The translations under genes and the position numbers were made by a program. From contig OZ024808.1 of assembly GCA_964017045.1 (NCBI GenBank), positions 11,438,284-11,502,283 of the forward strand: DNA of 64,000 nt. The letters are read 5' to 3'. Under the pieces are notes generated by a model that ran no database searches, had not been told where the DNA came from, and worked only from the letters and a program-made list of their open reading frames with translations. Positions 27,001 through 38,750 of the stretch are shown one piece after another. Each line of letters begins with the position of its first letter. The stretch's first letter is position 1. Source of the DNA: Omphiscola glabra. Lineage: Eukaryota; Mollusca; Gastropoda; Lymnaeidae.

Positions 27001-30000
27001 GTGGGCAGACGCCGGGCTGAATTTGAAGTCGGACACGTTGTACGTTAGCAGGGGTTCTAAAAATACAGCAATATGTTGCCTATTAAAGATGAAGTATGAA
27101 AATAGATTTTAAATGTTATCAATATAATCGATAGATATAAAATCAATCAATATATCAGTAAAATAAATCATCAAAATCTGAATGGCAACAAAGACTTGGC
27201 GTTACAATGTGGTGCCTCGTAACGTCCTCCAGCATTCTCTCCCAAGATGTCTTCTTCAATTTTTCTATACAACAATAACTGGTTTGTTCTTCCGACTCCT
27301 CTCTTCTGGAATAACTCGAGAAGCTGTAACTTAACTGTTACCATTACTACTTCGTTTGTGTTGTGTACGTGGCCAATGTAAAAAAAAATAATAATTAATT
27401 AGCTTAATGACACGCCAAGTCTTTGTCGCCATTCAGATTTTGAACCACCACACCCCCTCTCCATGGTTGATATCTCTTCCCCCGGAATAGCAAGCAATTT
27501 ACCACTGTTACAATGCACTGGTTGTGCTTGTATCGCTGAAGTTGCCCACTCAACAGTGCACTGTTTGTGCTTGTATCGCTCAAGCAGTCCACTCATTACT
27601 ATCTCACCTTTACATACAAGACCTACCCTTACATAAAGACCTACCCTTACATAAAGACCTACCCTTACATACGAGACCTACCCTTACATACAAGACCTAC
27701 CCTTACATAAAGACCTACCCTTACATAAAGACCTACCCTTACATAAAGACCTACCCTTACATATGAGACCTACCCTTACATATAAGACCTACCCTTACAT
27801 AAAGACCTACCCTTACATATAAGACCTACCCTCACGTACAATACCTACCCTTACATACAAGACATACCTTTACATACAAGACCTGACCTTACATACAAGA
27901 CCTACCCTTACATACGAGACCTACCTTTACATACAAGACCTGACCTTACATACAAGACCTACCCTTACATACAAGACCTAACCTTACATACGAGACCTAC
28001 CCTTACATACAAGACCTACCTTTACATACAAGACCTAACCTTACATACAAGACCTACCATTACATACGAGACCTACCTTTATTTGTCTGTTGTTTCCTCA
28101 GCGACTGTTGAAAAAATATAATGAAATAAAAAAATTAAACATAAATACAAACTGGGCCTGTTTATAAACGTATGAATTTATTTCGTACAGATAAAAAAAT
28201 CTAAATCTTAATTATATTTGTTTCGTACAATCCCAAAATATAAGTGATCGCTTGAAAGGTGTTTGGAGTGAGGAGCTGCATGAAGTAAGTGGCCGTTTCG
28301 CTTTTTTAAGGTTTTATGTAAGTAGGGAAATATCGTTAACATAATGATATTTGTCCGGGATTTGAACCTTACTGAAAGACTTTATTGACAGATCGTTGTA
28401 ACAGTTCTCTAACTTCCTCTACCCCAAGATTTCTTCCCTTACTACTTAGACCACTGACGTTCGAAGTACCTACAGTCCTTGCTGGACCACAAACACAGGA
28501 ACCGTGCCATGCACTTACTATTTCTATTAAGGCTGACAGCTGCTGGTTGCTGGACCACAAACACGGGAACCGTGCCATGCACTTACTATTTCTATTAAGG
28601 CTGACAGCTGCTGGTTGCTGGACCACAAACACGGGAACCGTGCCATGCACTTAATATTTCTATTAAGGCTGACAGCTGCTGGTTGCTGGACCACAAACAC
28701 AGGAACCGTGCAATGCACTTACTATTTCTATCAAGGCTGACAGCTGCTGGTTGCTGGAGGCGCAGCATTTCGTAAGACCATCTTCGGTCCTCCTGTCCAG
28801 CGACTCGAGGAGAGGGTCAGGCTCAGACAGATCGTATGGGTTTTTTATCAGCTTGCTGCATTCAACACAGACAGACCGTGTGGCTTCTGGCCAAGGCTGG
28901 GGGAATACATTACAATTGAATCATTTAAAAACAGCTACAACAACAACTTATCAACTTAACATCTTAACAACTTACCATCTTATCAACTTATCATCTTATG
29001 AACGTATCATCCTATCAACTTATCATCTTATCAAGTTATAATCTTATCAACTTATCATCTTATCAACTTATCATCCTATCAACTTATCATCTTATCAACT
29101 TATCATCTTATCATAGTATTCATAGAATTCAGACAAGAAAACGAAGCCCTAAGGGGGCAAATATCCTGTTATCCCATTGAGGGACTGAGGGGGGGGGGGT
29201 AGTAAGTTTAAGACAACTTAACCATATTAACCACCACTTCTTTTAAGTCAAAGTGAAATTTGAACGTAAAAATTGAACATAATATACATGCGCCCCCCCC
29301 CCCCCCCCGGCCAACAGCTTTACATTTGTCAATGTGGCCCTCCGCACAAAAAGTTTGCGCACCCCTGATCTATCGCATCAGACATAATTCGGCCGTTTGA
29401 TCTGTCTGTCAGTATCTCCAGGCCATAGGTCAGTACGAACGAACCGGGGAAGTATCCACCACGCCGTAGTGCGGTATGGCCGAACTTTGGTGCTATCCAC
29501 ACGTATCAACAAAAAGATGACACCCGGCGCTGTTAAGGCTTGATCGGCTTAAGAGACATTGCGAAGAAAGTGATGAGGTTAAACCAGCACTGGGCCCCCC
29601 AAGACTAAAGGGACGGGTAAGGCTTGTGCAGCGTCATCAACTGAAAACGTTGAATTAGGAGAATTCTGGGTCCCCGACTGAAGTGGTGTGGTTATTTTTT
29701 TTTATAGGCCCCTGGACTAAAAAGTGTTAGGGCTAAACCAATTTTTGGGCCCCCTGATGAGCTTAAGTTAGTGCTGGCCTCCTGATGGCATTGATGGACG
29801 TAGGTCAGTGCTGGGCCCCCTGATTGCACAGATGGCTTAGGTCAGTGCTGGGCCCCCTGATTGCATTGATGGGCTTAAGTCAATGCTGGGCCCCCTGATT
29901 GCACGGATGGGCTTAGGCCAGTGATGGGCCCCTTAATTGCACCGATGGGCTTAGGTCAGTGCTGGGCCCCCTGATTGCACGGATGGGCGTAGGCCAGTGC

Positions 30001-33000
30001 TGGGCATCTGATTGCACTGATGAGCTTAGGTCAGTGCTGGGCCCCCTGATTGCTTTGATGGGCTTAGGTCAGTGCTGGGCCCCCCCCGATTGTACTGATG
30101 GAGTTAGGCTGGTGAGTGGTCTTCGCGGTTTCCAGTATACAATTATCCGTACTTAATCAATAAAGTTAAGATACAATTGATCCCATCAGTGCATCGCACC
30201 ATCGACCTGCACTTTACGTGTGTCGTCAATACGGCAACGTAGAATTGATTTTTACATTAACATATAAATATCATTTGATAGTATCATGAGATCTGCATTA
30301 CCATAATAGTTAATGAATTGTAGAATTTTAATAATACTTACAGCTTCTTTAGTTTTTGTTGTAAGCGCAACAACTGCAATCACCAGAGCCGCAACACACA
30401 GAACAAATGTCAAAAATAGACAAAATATGTAAATTCTGAAAATAAAAAAGGAATTTTTCAGTTATTGTTTGTTTTTTTAAAACTGTTTTTATTGGTGCCA
30501 CATTTTGTGTTATACTTGTGCTTCTGACTCAATTGGTTATATTTAGCTTTTCGACTTCAACCTCGACATATGAATGTTTGGAAAACCCCAAGTGTCATAA
30601 TTTTATTTTAAAAACTTGTGGGTGAAACGAGAGATGGGGCAGAGACTACAATCAAGCTATAAATGTAAGCATTGTGGGTAATTTTATTTTAGCCTCTCAG
30701 TTTATTCTCGGTATCGGGATCTCCTGCGAGTCACGAGCTAGGTTTATTGTGACTTTTTCACTGCACTCTTTGTTTTGAACTTGGACCTCTCCTTTCATTG
30801 CTGTGTTGATCAATCGGGGCTCCACTTGAGAGGGAGTTACTTAAAACGGAACAAAGGCCTGGGTCAGTGGGTGTGGGGCGCTTAAAAACCGAGGACCCTT
30901 TCATGGTCAAGTGCACGTGAGTAAAAAAAAATGCGTATGAAAATCTCACTCGAGGCACTTTAGGTCAGTTGTATCAACATGTTGATGAGGTCACGCGGCG
31001 AAACGAAGTAAACAAACTGCTTAACGTAGTCTCATGTTCTGCCATGTTTCCTCGCTTAAGCAGGTCAAGGTCTCCAAAGAGCTCGTGCGGCGCATGTACT
31101 TATCAGGTCAGATCATAGGCATTGAATTTTTTTGTTAATAATTAACAGACTTTTGTAAAATTATAATAATAAATTCTGTCCTTTAGCTTCAAATTTAGAC
31201 CTACTGTCTTGTTTCGACTTTGTGTGTGTGTGTGTGTGTACTTTATTCGGCTTTTTTTTTATGGCAAACATTTTGGTTAACGGTAACAATTAGTTAAATA
31301 AAAATTATCAAAACAAATTGTGTGTAGTAAACACGTTTTATATGGGGTGGGGGTGGTGTGGGAGGGGGCTGTTGCTAGAAATGCTATATACTATTAGGGG
31401 GTTGGTCAATAGAAATGTTATATGACGTTATATGGGGTAGAGGGGCTTGGTTTTAAAAAAAGTCATATTTTTGTGTTATATAATATGTGCACGGCTCCCT
31501 TATGTGTAAAAACCTGCTCACACTTAAAGTGTATAGCCTTATATAACATATCGGGTAAGATCATTTATTTCCTACACGCCAGACCCGTGTTTATGATGGA
31601 CTGTGGCCAGAGATTCTAGTCTTAAACTTAAACAAGCACACTCTAAATGGTTCCTTGTGTTGAAAATCGACTGCATCTTATATAGGGCGAGTTTTATGTA
31701 AATTACAGGAAAACCTTGTACAAAGAGGTGGAGTTATTGGGAAGTCTATCGTACCAAAGTATCGGCCGGGTTCTGGAATCTAAAGTACCTAAGTAATGTT
31801 CAAGGTGTAAAGTCTATTGTACCAAAGTACTGGTTAGACAATATTTCCCAAAACCCGCAGGTCGACATATTATACTTGCCTCTTGTATGAGTCTCTCAAA
31901 CAAAATATTAGATCAAGTTAGAACTATGATTAGTGGCATTCCTAGGGGGCTGCGAAACTTCCGACCCCACCCCCATGCAGCACAATTAGTTTTTTTTTTA
32001 TAAAACATTACTAGGGCTTGACTGGGTGCCGTTTTCTTTTTCACAGGGTCCGGGCTACTTATACACGGTGGGTCCAAGTGTTACAAAAAAGAATTAAAGG
32101 GTCTCATTTTCTATAATATATACCGGCCTTTAAACAATAGTCCTACAGACAGTTCTACACCCTACCCGCTGGCCTTTAAACAAATAGTCCTACAGACAGT
32201 CCTACACCCTACCCGCTGGTTAAACAATAGTCCTACAGACAGTTCTACACCCTATCCGCTGGTTAAACAATAGTCCTACAGACAGTTCTACACCCTACCC
32301 GCCGGCCTTTAAACAATAGTCCTACAGACAGTCCAACACCCTACCCGCTGGCCTTTAAACAAATAGTCCTACAGACAGTCCTACACCCTATCCGCTGGTT
32401 AAACAATAGTCCTACAGACAGTTCTACACCCTACCCGCTGGTTAAACAATAGTCCTACAGACAGTTCTACACCCTACCCGCCGGCCTTTAAACAATAGTC
32501 CTACAGACAGTCCAACACCCTACCCGCCGGCCTTTAAACAATAGTCCTACAGACAGTTCTACACCATACCCGTATAGCTCTTTATTGATTATAGAGGTCA
32601 ACTGCCACGAATGGACAGCCTTTATTTAACTCAGTACTATTAATATAAAACATGTCGAGTTTGCGGAAGGGTTGTTTTGAATAGAAAACAGCACACACCA
32701 GAAACAAAATAATTTTTTATATTTAAGAGATTATACAAATGATGTAATGCATGTGTTGGGAACGCACTTTTGGGAGTTTGATTGGGGGCGAACACGATAC
32801 TCACTTCAAAACAAAAACAAAGCTTGAAAATCATCCTTCGTATTATTCTTTTACTATTGAGAGCGATTTAAAGAGTATACAATCTAACCCAGTGGTTCTC
32901 AACCTGTGGGTCGCGACGGGGTCGCACGACCCTTTCCAAAGGGTCGCCTAAGACCACCTGAAAACACATATGCTCTCTTGTTTATTAAGTATTAACGAAA

Positions 33001-35384
33001 ATAATTGTGTGGCTGGGGGTCGCCACAACACGATGAATTGTATTAAGGGGTCGCGACCTTAGGAAAGTTGAGGACCGCTGATCTAACCCAAAGAGCAGGC
33101 GATAGTTGATTATTTCTGCAAAATTTTTAAGAATCCATCGTCAGTTATCAAGGTAACTTTCAGTTTCAATTTCTTAGAAAACAGAAATGACGCAATAGGT
33201 TTAATACTCTCTGACACAATAGTGATAAATAATCGATGTGTTGGACTTGGCGGTCGGTGGATCGTTACATGGATTGTCGTTGGATAAGGAGAAACGTCAA
33301 TGCTGATAGTGGCAAAAATATGGCTCCCATTATCAGTGCTATACGAAAAGAAAAAAAAAGAGTGGTGTGGGGGGAGGGGAAGTGTCCGCGAATTGGAACA
33401 GTCGTCTCTCAGAATAAAATGGGCTGAAATTGGGGAAATAATTTTAGGCATTATGGCTGATTGGATAAATGTCCTGTTGTTATATACGCCTCTGAATGTC
33501 GATATGTGGTTTTTGGTTAAGGCCACTTTTGTAAGAGCAGACAAATGATCTCTGGTAGAATGTGTTTGCCTTTGCCAGAATAAGAACTGTACAATCAGAG
33601 AAGTAACTCTACAGTCTATAGCTTTTATTGAGTTAGGAACAAACTGTTTTACATATGCAACAAACAGTTACTGAATGGGTTGAACAAAAAACAAACAGTT
33701 CCTGAATGGGTTAAAGAAAAAACAAACAGTTCCTGAATGGGTTGAAGAAAAAACAAACAGTTCCTGAATGGGTTGAACAAAAACAAACAGTTCCTGAATG
33801 GGTTCAAGAAAAAACAAACAGTTCCTGAATGGGTTCAAGAAAAAACAAACAGTTCCTGAATGGGTTGGAAAAAAAACAGTTCCTGAATGGGTTCAAGAAA
33901 AAACAAACAGTTCCTGCATGGGTTCTAGAAAAAACAAACAGTTCCTGAATGGGTTGACCAAAAATAAACAGTTCCTGAATGGGTTGACCAAAAACAAACA
34001 GTTCCTGAACGGGTGGACCAAAAATAAACAGTTTCTGAATGGATTGAACAAAATTCAATAGCTAGGCCCTAGAGAATGTCACACATAACATACAGACTTA
34101 GTCAGCTACTGCTAAGCATTCCATAAATATCTTATGCATGCCTTACGCCAACGGGCATATAGCCAACACATCCATCACAAGAGTAGTGTATTTTTACCCA
34201 TGACACGACATGAAAGGAAAGGCTTTGGCATACAGATATGGGAGATTAACATATTATGCAATGGGCGCCTATTATCAAGTTCAGTGTGTGTTGGAAGCAT
34301 CCGCTTCGTAGACCAAACATCAAAAGAAAGCTCTTCTGATCTTTGGTTTCATAAGGGACTTGTGCCCAATCTCGTTCTTGTTTTTTTTTTCCTTTCCTTT
34401 TTAGGTATGCGAATGATATACATACATTATGTAAATTTTGTTTTATTATTATGTTAATGTTATTATCATTTATTTATTTTTTGGATGCTGTAGCTGTTGC
34501 TACGATGAAGTCATTTTGTCAAAACGTGTGAATGTGTATTTTTGTCACATGATAATTAAAGCTTAACTCATAATGATGCATGGACCAAAACTGTTTGTTT
34601 CTCATTAACTTACTGAACAGCTTTAAGAGAGCTTTGTAATTTATGTTTTCAAGGAGCAGAGAACCCTTCGGTAGAACACAGTGGAAGCGACAAAAAAAAA
34701 ATGCATGGATGTGACGTCATAATCGGCTGGCGTCGGGAATCACGATGAGTTACTTTCTAAAAATAGCTAATTGTGAAAAGATTCGTACTGTCGTGAGTCC
34801 ACGAGATTATCGTCAAAGGCCTTCTCCCCCCCCCCCACCCCTTTCTATACCCAAAGCGACACTGGTCTTTACCAAGTATGCCAAGTAGGCCGTCAATTAA
34901 AAAAGCATTTTTTTTTTTTTGTAGCTGAAGTTACTTTGGGTTTTCATTCTTTTATCAGTCTATTAGTTCATAAAAAATCGATATTTCCACTATGGTTAAA
35001 AAAGTCGATTGAATACGTTCGTTCTCAGTTTTCTCTCGACTAAACTCTTCTTAGCTTTTTATTTTGAGTTTTTTTTTTTTGTGTTTTTTTTTTAAACTTT
35101 CGTTTTCGTTTGCCGAAGAAGGCTTTTCGCCTATACATTAATTGATTTGTTTCCTCATATCCCTACTCATTGCTGAGTATTTCATATTGCTCTAACTGAT
35201 CGTAGTCTCTTCCCCTTCTTATACTTTGAAGTAGACAAAAAGTAAAGGTACTGACAACTATTTACCTTCGGTGTGGTTTTACCACTGTGGTTGAGCTTTT
35301 CTCTTGATCGTAACTCCCACTGGAAGTGACGTCATGGTCGTACGCTAGCATTGCCTTTGCGTCAATCTTCTTTGGGGCCGGCAT
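24023..35384 (-). CDS. TNF superfamily ligand, gene B (8 coding exons, 328 aa)
   Basis: Paralog of gene A with the same exon phases. Coding exons: 35384-35266, 30435-30342, 28896-28723, 28104-28077, 27056-26946, 26166-25967, 25087-24967, 24162-24023, joined length 987 nt in frame with a TAA stop. The N-terminal tail (about 40 aa from MPAPKKIDAK) shares an AYD...SSGS segment with gene A. A membrane helix follows (IFCLFLTFVLCVAALVIAVV), then a stalk with CVEC and KCC, then the TNF homology domain: SPASAHKRLYPP, GLYYVYSSIHFRPE, SFAGLVMMGL. Exon lengths 94, 174, 28, 200 and 121 equal those of gene A, so A and B are the closer pair. I chose the start at 35384 because it is the first in-frame ATG found with a reasonable context (AACAATGC); 35351 is an alternative. 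The microexon (SLRKQQTNK) was found only by matching length, phase and flanking splice sites to A and C. An unseen 5' UTR exon is possible. Confidence 0.87.
25092..25490. repeat. degenerate 14-15 bp array abutting gene B exon 7 acceptor
   Basis: Repeats of GAGTTACAGTACAT with variants (GTCATGA, GCACATG, ATTCACAGTACAAGA). The array starts a few bases from the acceptor at 25088-25089, so the intron end seen by the splicing machinery is itself repeat. Confidence 0.9.
26167..26945. other. gene B intron 5
   Basis: No element recognised. It contains a C-rich block at 26656-26722 followed by an A-rich stretch, that is G-rich on the transcribed strand. Confidence 0.5.
27602..28076. repeat. 18-19 bp minisatellite starting at gene B microexon donor
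   Basis: About 26 copies of a plus-strand unit AGACCTACCCTTACATA with optional CA/CG/TA inserts. The array ends exactly at 28076, the donor of the microexon 28104-28077. On the minus strand units read TAAGGGTAGGTCT and the true junction is AAAG|GTAGGTCTCGTATG, so each unit carries a copy of the donor sequence. Confidence 0.93.
28486..28757. repeat. four 68-bp direct repeats containing gene B exon 3 end and donor
   Basis: Units at 28486-28553, 28554-28621, 28622-28689 and 28690-28757. The last includes the final 35 nt of exon 3 (28723-28757) and its donor. The other three are near-identical copies located downstream in the intron, each with the exon end, a GTAAGT donor and an upstream pyrimidine-rich CCAG that could act as an acceptor. 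Confidence 0.95.
28930..29115. repeat. short AACTTATCATCTTATC array upstream of gene B exon 3
   Basis: About 18 alternations of CAACTTAT and CATCTTAT, beginning about 35 bp from the exon 3 acceptor (28897-28898). It lies in intron 2. Confidence 0.9.
29750..30115. repeat. imperfect 40-bp tandem repeat
   Basis: Eight or nine copies of a GC-richer unit with GGTCAGTGCTGGGCCCCCTG and TTGCACTGATGGGCTTA. It is in gene B intron 2. More diverged copies extend to about 29590. Confidence 0.85.
30436..32119. other. gene B intron 1, right part
   Basis: No gene or transposon recognised. It has a GT microsatellite near 31221-31240 and a weak internal duplication near 31738-31830 (GTCTATCGTACCAAAGTA and GTCTATTGTACCAAAGTA). 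Confidence 0.4.
32120..32575. repeat. about 44-bp tandem repeat in gene B intron 1
   Basis: About ten copies of CAATAGTCCTACAGACAGT followed by CTACACCCTACCCGCTGG, with a longer form carrying CCTTTAAA. Long and short forms alternate, giving a higher-order pattern. Confidence 0.9.
32890..33080. mobile_element. SPIN-like nonautonomous hAT transposon with perfect 8-bp TSD
   Basis: 191 bp, starting CAGTGGTTCTCAACCTGTGG and ending GTTGAGGACCGCTG, which are imperfect inverted termini. It is flanked by ATCTAACC on both sides (32882-32889 and 33081-33088), the 8-bp target duplication typical of hAT. The interior has the family's GGTCGC motifs. It sits in gene B intron 1. Confidence 0.9.
33440..34160. 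repeat. duplicated segment copy 1 with 29-31 bp minisatellite
   Basis: The central array (33650-34063) has units of ACAGTTCCTGAATGGGTTGA plus CAAAAACAA. Its left flank (TATACGCCTCTGAATGTCG, then GCCAGAATAAGAACTG) and right flank (AGCTAGGCCCTAGAGAA, then CTGCTAAGCATTCC) recur at 36055-37110. The two copies lie on either side of gene B exon 1. Confidence 0.9.
34161..35265. other. gene B intron 1, 5' part
   Basis: No gene recognised. It has T-runs and a C-run at 34828-34845. The segment near 35105-35140 (CGAAGAAGGCTTTTCGCC) resembles a short motif also seen near 25700 and 57625 and may be a dispersed-repeat remnant. Confidence 0.4.
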
Positions 35385-36054
35385 TGTTTGATTCTTTTGG
35401 AATGATGTCTAGAATGCACTCTCTGAGGAAAAAACAGATTAGAGAGATGCTATTTTTTCTGCAGCACATTCAGAACCAGCTCAAGAATTGGCCGGGTCCG
35501 ATGCAAATCCTTCTTACGGGAAATTTTATTTGTTTAAGTTGTTTTGCTTTTCATATCCTACATTAAGGGCGAAGCATTTTTTTAGATAATTATTCATTTT
35601 AAAAGAAGTTTAAATTGCGATATATTTTTTTATTGAACTAGTTGAGTTGTTTATCACTGGAGGGGCAACAGTACGTAGCAATTTACATGAAAGGCAGATT
35701 TGCCCTTGTGTCCGGTCCTCTGTTGTTGTGCAGACACACAGCTAGAGCTGCCATGTGACCAGCGCTGATCACAGCATCAAACAATATACGCCAAGAGAGA
35801 TATGAAGATTCGGTGGGGTTCGGTGTAGTAGTTTCAGAAAGAAACAGAAACCTCGTTACAGGGGAATAATTTATAGTGGCGAATCGATTTTTTGTTGGTT
35901 CCCTCTGGTAAATTCTCGAATCGATCTGTATGGCAATTACATACCATATCCCGCGCCCCCAACCCCCCATACAATACGGTACACGTACGTAAGGTTATGC
36001 AGGGCGTAGGCTGCGCACTGACATGTATCGAGGTAATGAGCCGATCGTATCCGT

Positions 36055-37110
36055 CACTAACTAAAAAATAAATGTCGTGTTGTTGTATACGCCTCTGAAC
36101 GTTCATATTGTATACGCCTCTGAACGTTCATATGTGTTTTTTTTAGTTAAGACCAGTTTTAATAGAACAGACAACTAAGCTCTGGTAGAGTTTGTTTGCT
36201 TTGCCAGAATAAGAAATGTAAAAAATCAGAGAAGTGGCACTACGAGTTTTAATTTCCATTTTAGTTGATTGCCTGGGTTAAGAACAAACTGTTCCTGAAT
36301 GGGTTGAACAAAAACAAACTGTTCCTATATGGGTTGAACAAAAAACGAACAGTTCCTGAACGGGTTAAACAAAAACAAACAGTTTCTGGATGGGTTGATC
36401 AATGACAAACAGTTACTGTAGGGGTTGAGTAAAAAAACAACAGTTCCTGAATGGGTTGAACAAAAACAAACAGTTCGTGAATGGGATGAAAAATAACAAA
36501 GTGTTCCTATATGGGTTGAATAAAAAACGAACAGTTCCTGAATGGGTTGAACAAAAACAAACAGTTCGTGAATGGGATGAAAAATAACAAACTGTTCCTA
36601 TATGGGTTGAACAAAAAACGAACGGTTCCTGAATGAGTTGAACAAAAACAAAAAGTTTCTGGATGGGTTGATCAATAACAAACAGTTACTGTATGGGCTG
36701 AACAAAACCGAACAGTTCCTGAATGGGTTGAACAAAAACAAACAGTTCGTGAATGGGATTTTGGGGGGGGGGGATTTCTGAATTGGTTGAACAAAAACAA
36801 ACAGTTCTAGAATGGGTTGAACAAAAGAGAAGTTCCTGAATAGGTTGAGCAAACACAAACAGTTCCTGAATGGGTTGAACAAAAAAGAAGTTCCTGAATA
36901 GGTTGAACAAAAACAAACAGTTCCTAAATGGGATGAACAAAAAAGAAGTTCCTGAATAGGTTGAACAAAAACAAACAGTTCCTGAATAAGTTGAACAAAA
37001 TTTCATAGCTAGGCCCTAGAGAATTTTACGTACAACATACAGACTTAGTCACTGCTAAGCATTCCAAAAATATCTAATGCATGCCTAACGCCAACAGGAA
37101 TGTCACCTTC
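36055..37110. repeat. duplicated segment copy 2 with 29-31 bp minisatellite
   Basis: Second copy of the segment at 33440-34160, with an expanded and more diverged array (36283-37000). Units include point-mutated forms (CAGTTCGTGAATGGGATGA, CTGTTCCTATATGGGTTGA), and a G-run interrupts it at 36762-36773. It lies upstream of gene B. Confidence 0.88.
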
Positions 37111-37261
37111 ATTTAAATGCGCAGGGCATCAAAACTATCTGAGTTTGTGTGTGGTGTGTGAGAGAGAGCTTTCGTGTTTGTGTGTAAGTGTGTGTGCTGT
37201 GAGGCCATCCCCGCTAGGATAAGTTATTACTCGAAAGTCACAGACCGGTTTATGCTCTATA

Positions 37262-37785
37262 ATATACCGTCAAGTTTATAAATAGACTTACCGTCAAGTT
37301 TATAAATAGACTTGCCGTCAAGTTTATAAATAGACTTGTCGTCAAGTTTATAAATAGACTTGCCGTCAAGTTTATAAATAGACTTACCGTCAAGTTTATA
37401 AATAGACTTGCCGTCAAGTTTATAAATAGACTTACCGTCAAGTTTATAAATAGACTTAACGTCAAGTTTATAAATAGACTTACCGTCAAGTTTATAAATA
37501 GACTTACCGTCAAGTTTATAAATAGACTTAACGTCAAGTTTATAAATAGACTTACCGTCAAGTTTATAAATAGACTTACCGTCAAGTTTATAAATAGACT
37601 TGCCGTCAAATTTATAAATAGACTTACCGTCAAGTTTATAAATAGACTTACCGTCAAGTTTATAAATAGACTTACCGTCAAGTTTATAAATAGACTTACC
37701 GTCAAGTTTATAAATAGACTTGCCGTCAAGTTTATAAATAGACTTATCGTCAAGTTTATAAATAGACTTACCGTCAAGTTGATGT
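37262..37785. repeat. 24-bp minisatellite, about 22 copies
   Basis: Near-perfect tandem array of AGACTTACCGTCAAGTTTAT plus AAAT. Since 24 is divisible by 3, the minus strand is open for 185 codons with an octapeptide repeat (INLTVSLF). With no start context or flanking exons I treat it as noncoding. Confidence 0.93.
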
Positions 37786-38750
37786 TGGTCTCAATTCTGC
37801 AGGACAAATGCGTTATTTTCAGTTTACTTCTAGCTTTAAACAGGAATTACCGGAAGACAGATTCGCCATCTCCTAGTGGACTTTCCCGATTTTATGTAGA
37901 TGTGCTATAAATAGATTTTCACGAAAAGGAAATTTGCTAGTGATAACTTTTCTTTGAAATGCATGTCTTACTCTACAGTCATCGCACCTTAGGGGGTGTC
38001 CAATAATTATGTCAACAAAATAGGGGAGGGGGTGGTAAAAAAAGGTTTGACAGTTGTTGACAAGGGGGAGGGGGGAAAGGGTAGATATTAGTTGACGTAA
38101 ACAAACATGTTTTCTCTTTAAAAAATTGAATCTTGAAAATTGACTGGTTATTACATTATTTTAAGGAATTTATAATTGTAATTGAGTGTAAATAGTCATA
38201 TAATATTTAGACATATAACAATATAAGATTTATTTAATGTGTGTCTGTCTGTGCACTGCTGATGGCTGGTCAGAATGTTAGCACACTTTGTTAGTGCAAG
38301 AGAAGTCAAAAGTTCGCCTCTCTTCACCTGTAGATTCTGTTTGTCGCAAATGACTAGGGCGGTATGTTTGCGATCACGTTGCAGGTATGGAACAAGGACA
38401 AGGTTCGTGTACAGTCAAGATAAATGATATTGATATAGTAGGAATACGATATTTTGAGAATTAGGGGTAATAATAATAACATCACCGCTTGAACGTATTT
38501 GCAAAATCTGGCACATCTATTTTGCATCACAAGTCTTGTTGAAAAAGCATGTTCAACAGCACAGACAACGCCATCTTGAGTATAAGAAATTAGCACATAC
38601 TCCTCAAAAAAAAAAAAAAAAAAAAGATTCGACCAATGCGAGCAGCTGCCAGGAGACAGAGAGAGCTTATGAAAATTATTGCTCACACTGACAATGCTTC
38701 TATTTTAAGTGTTGAACGGCAAGGTGAGGGTGATGTCGACTTGTCTGGTA
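37786..38750. other. intergenic sequence between genes B and C, nothing recognised
   Basis: Unremarkable A+T-rich sequence with a 20-nt A-run near 38606. No recognisable coding sequence or transposon. Confidence 0.4.

Noticed and set aside
27180..27240. Alternative candidate for the gene B microexon near 27200
   Set aside because: It would need a GC donor and does not keep the 28-bp length; 28077-28104 fits length, phase and splice sites.
35683..36106. Two overlapping minus-strand open frames upstream of gene B
   Set aside because: No family resemblance, overlapping frames and no splice link to gene B; could be 5' UTR but not supportable.
37250..37807. 185-residue frame with INLTVSLF repeats
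   Set aside because: A 24-bp minisatellite keeps the frame open; no evidence of a gene.
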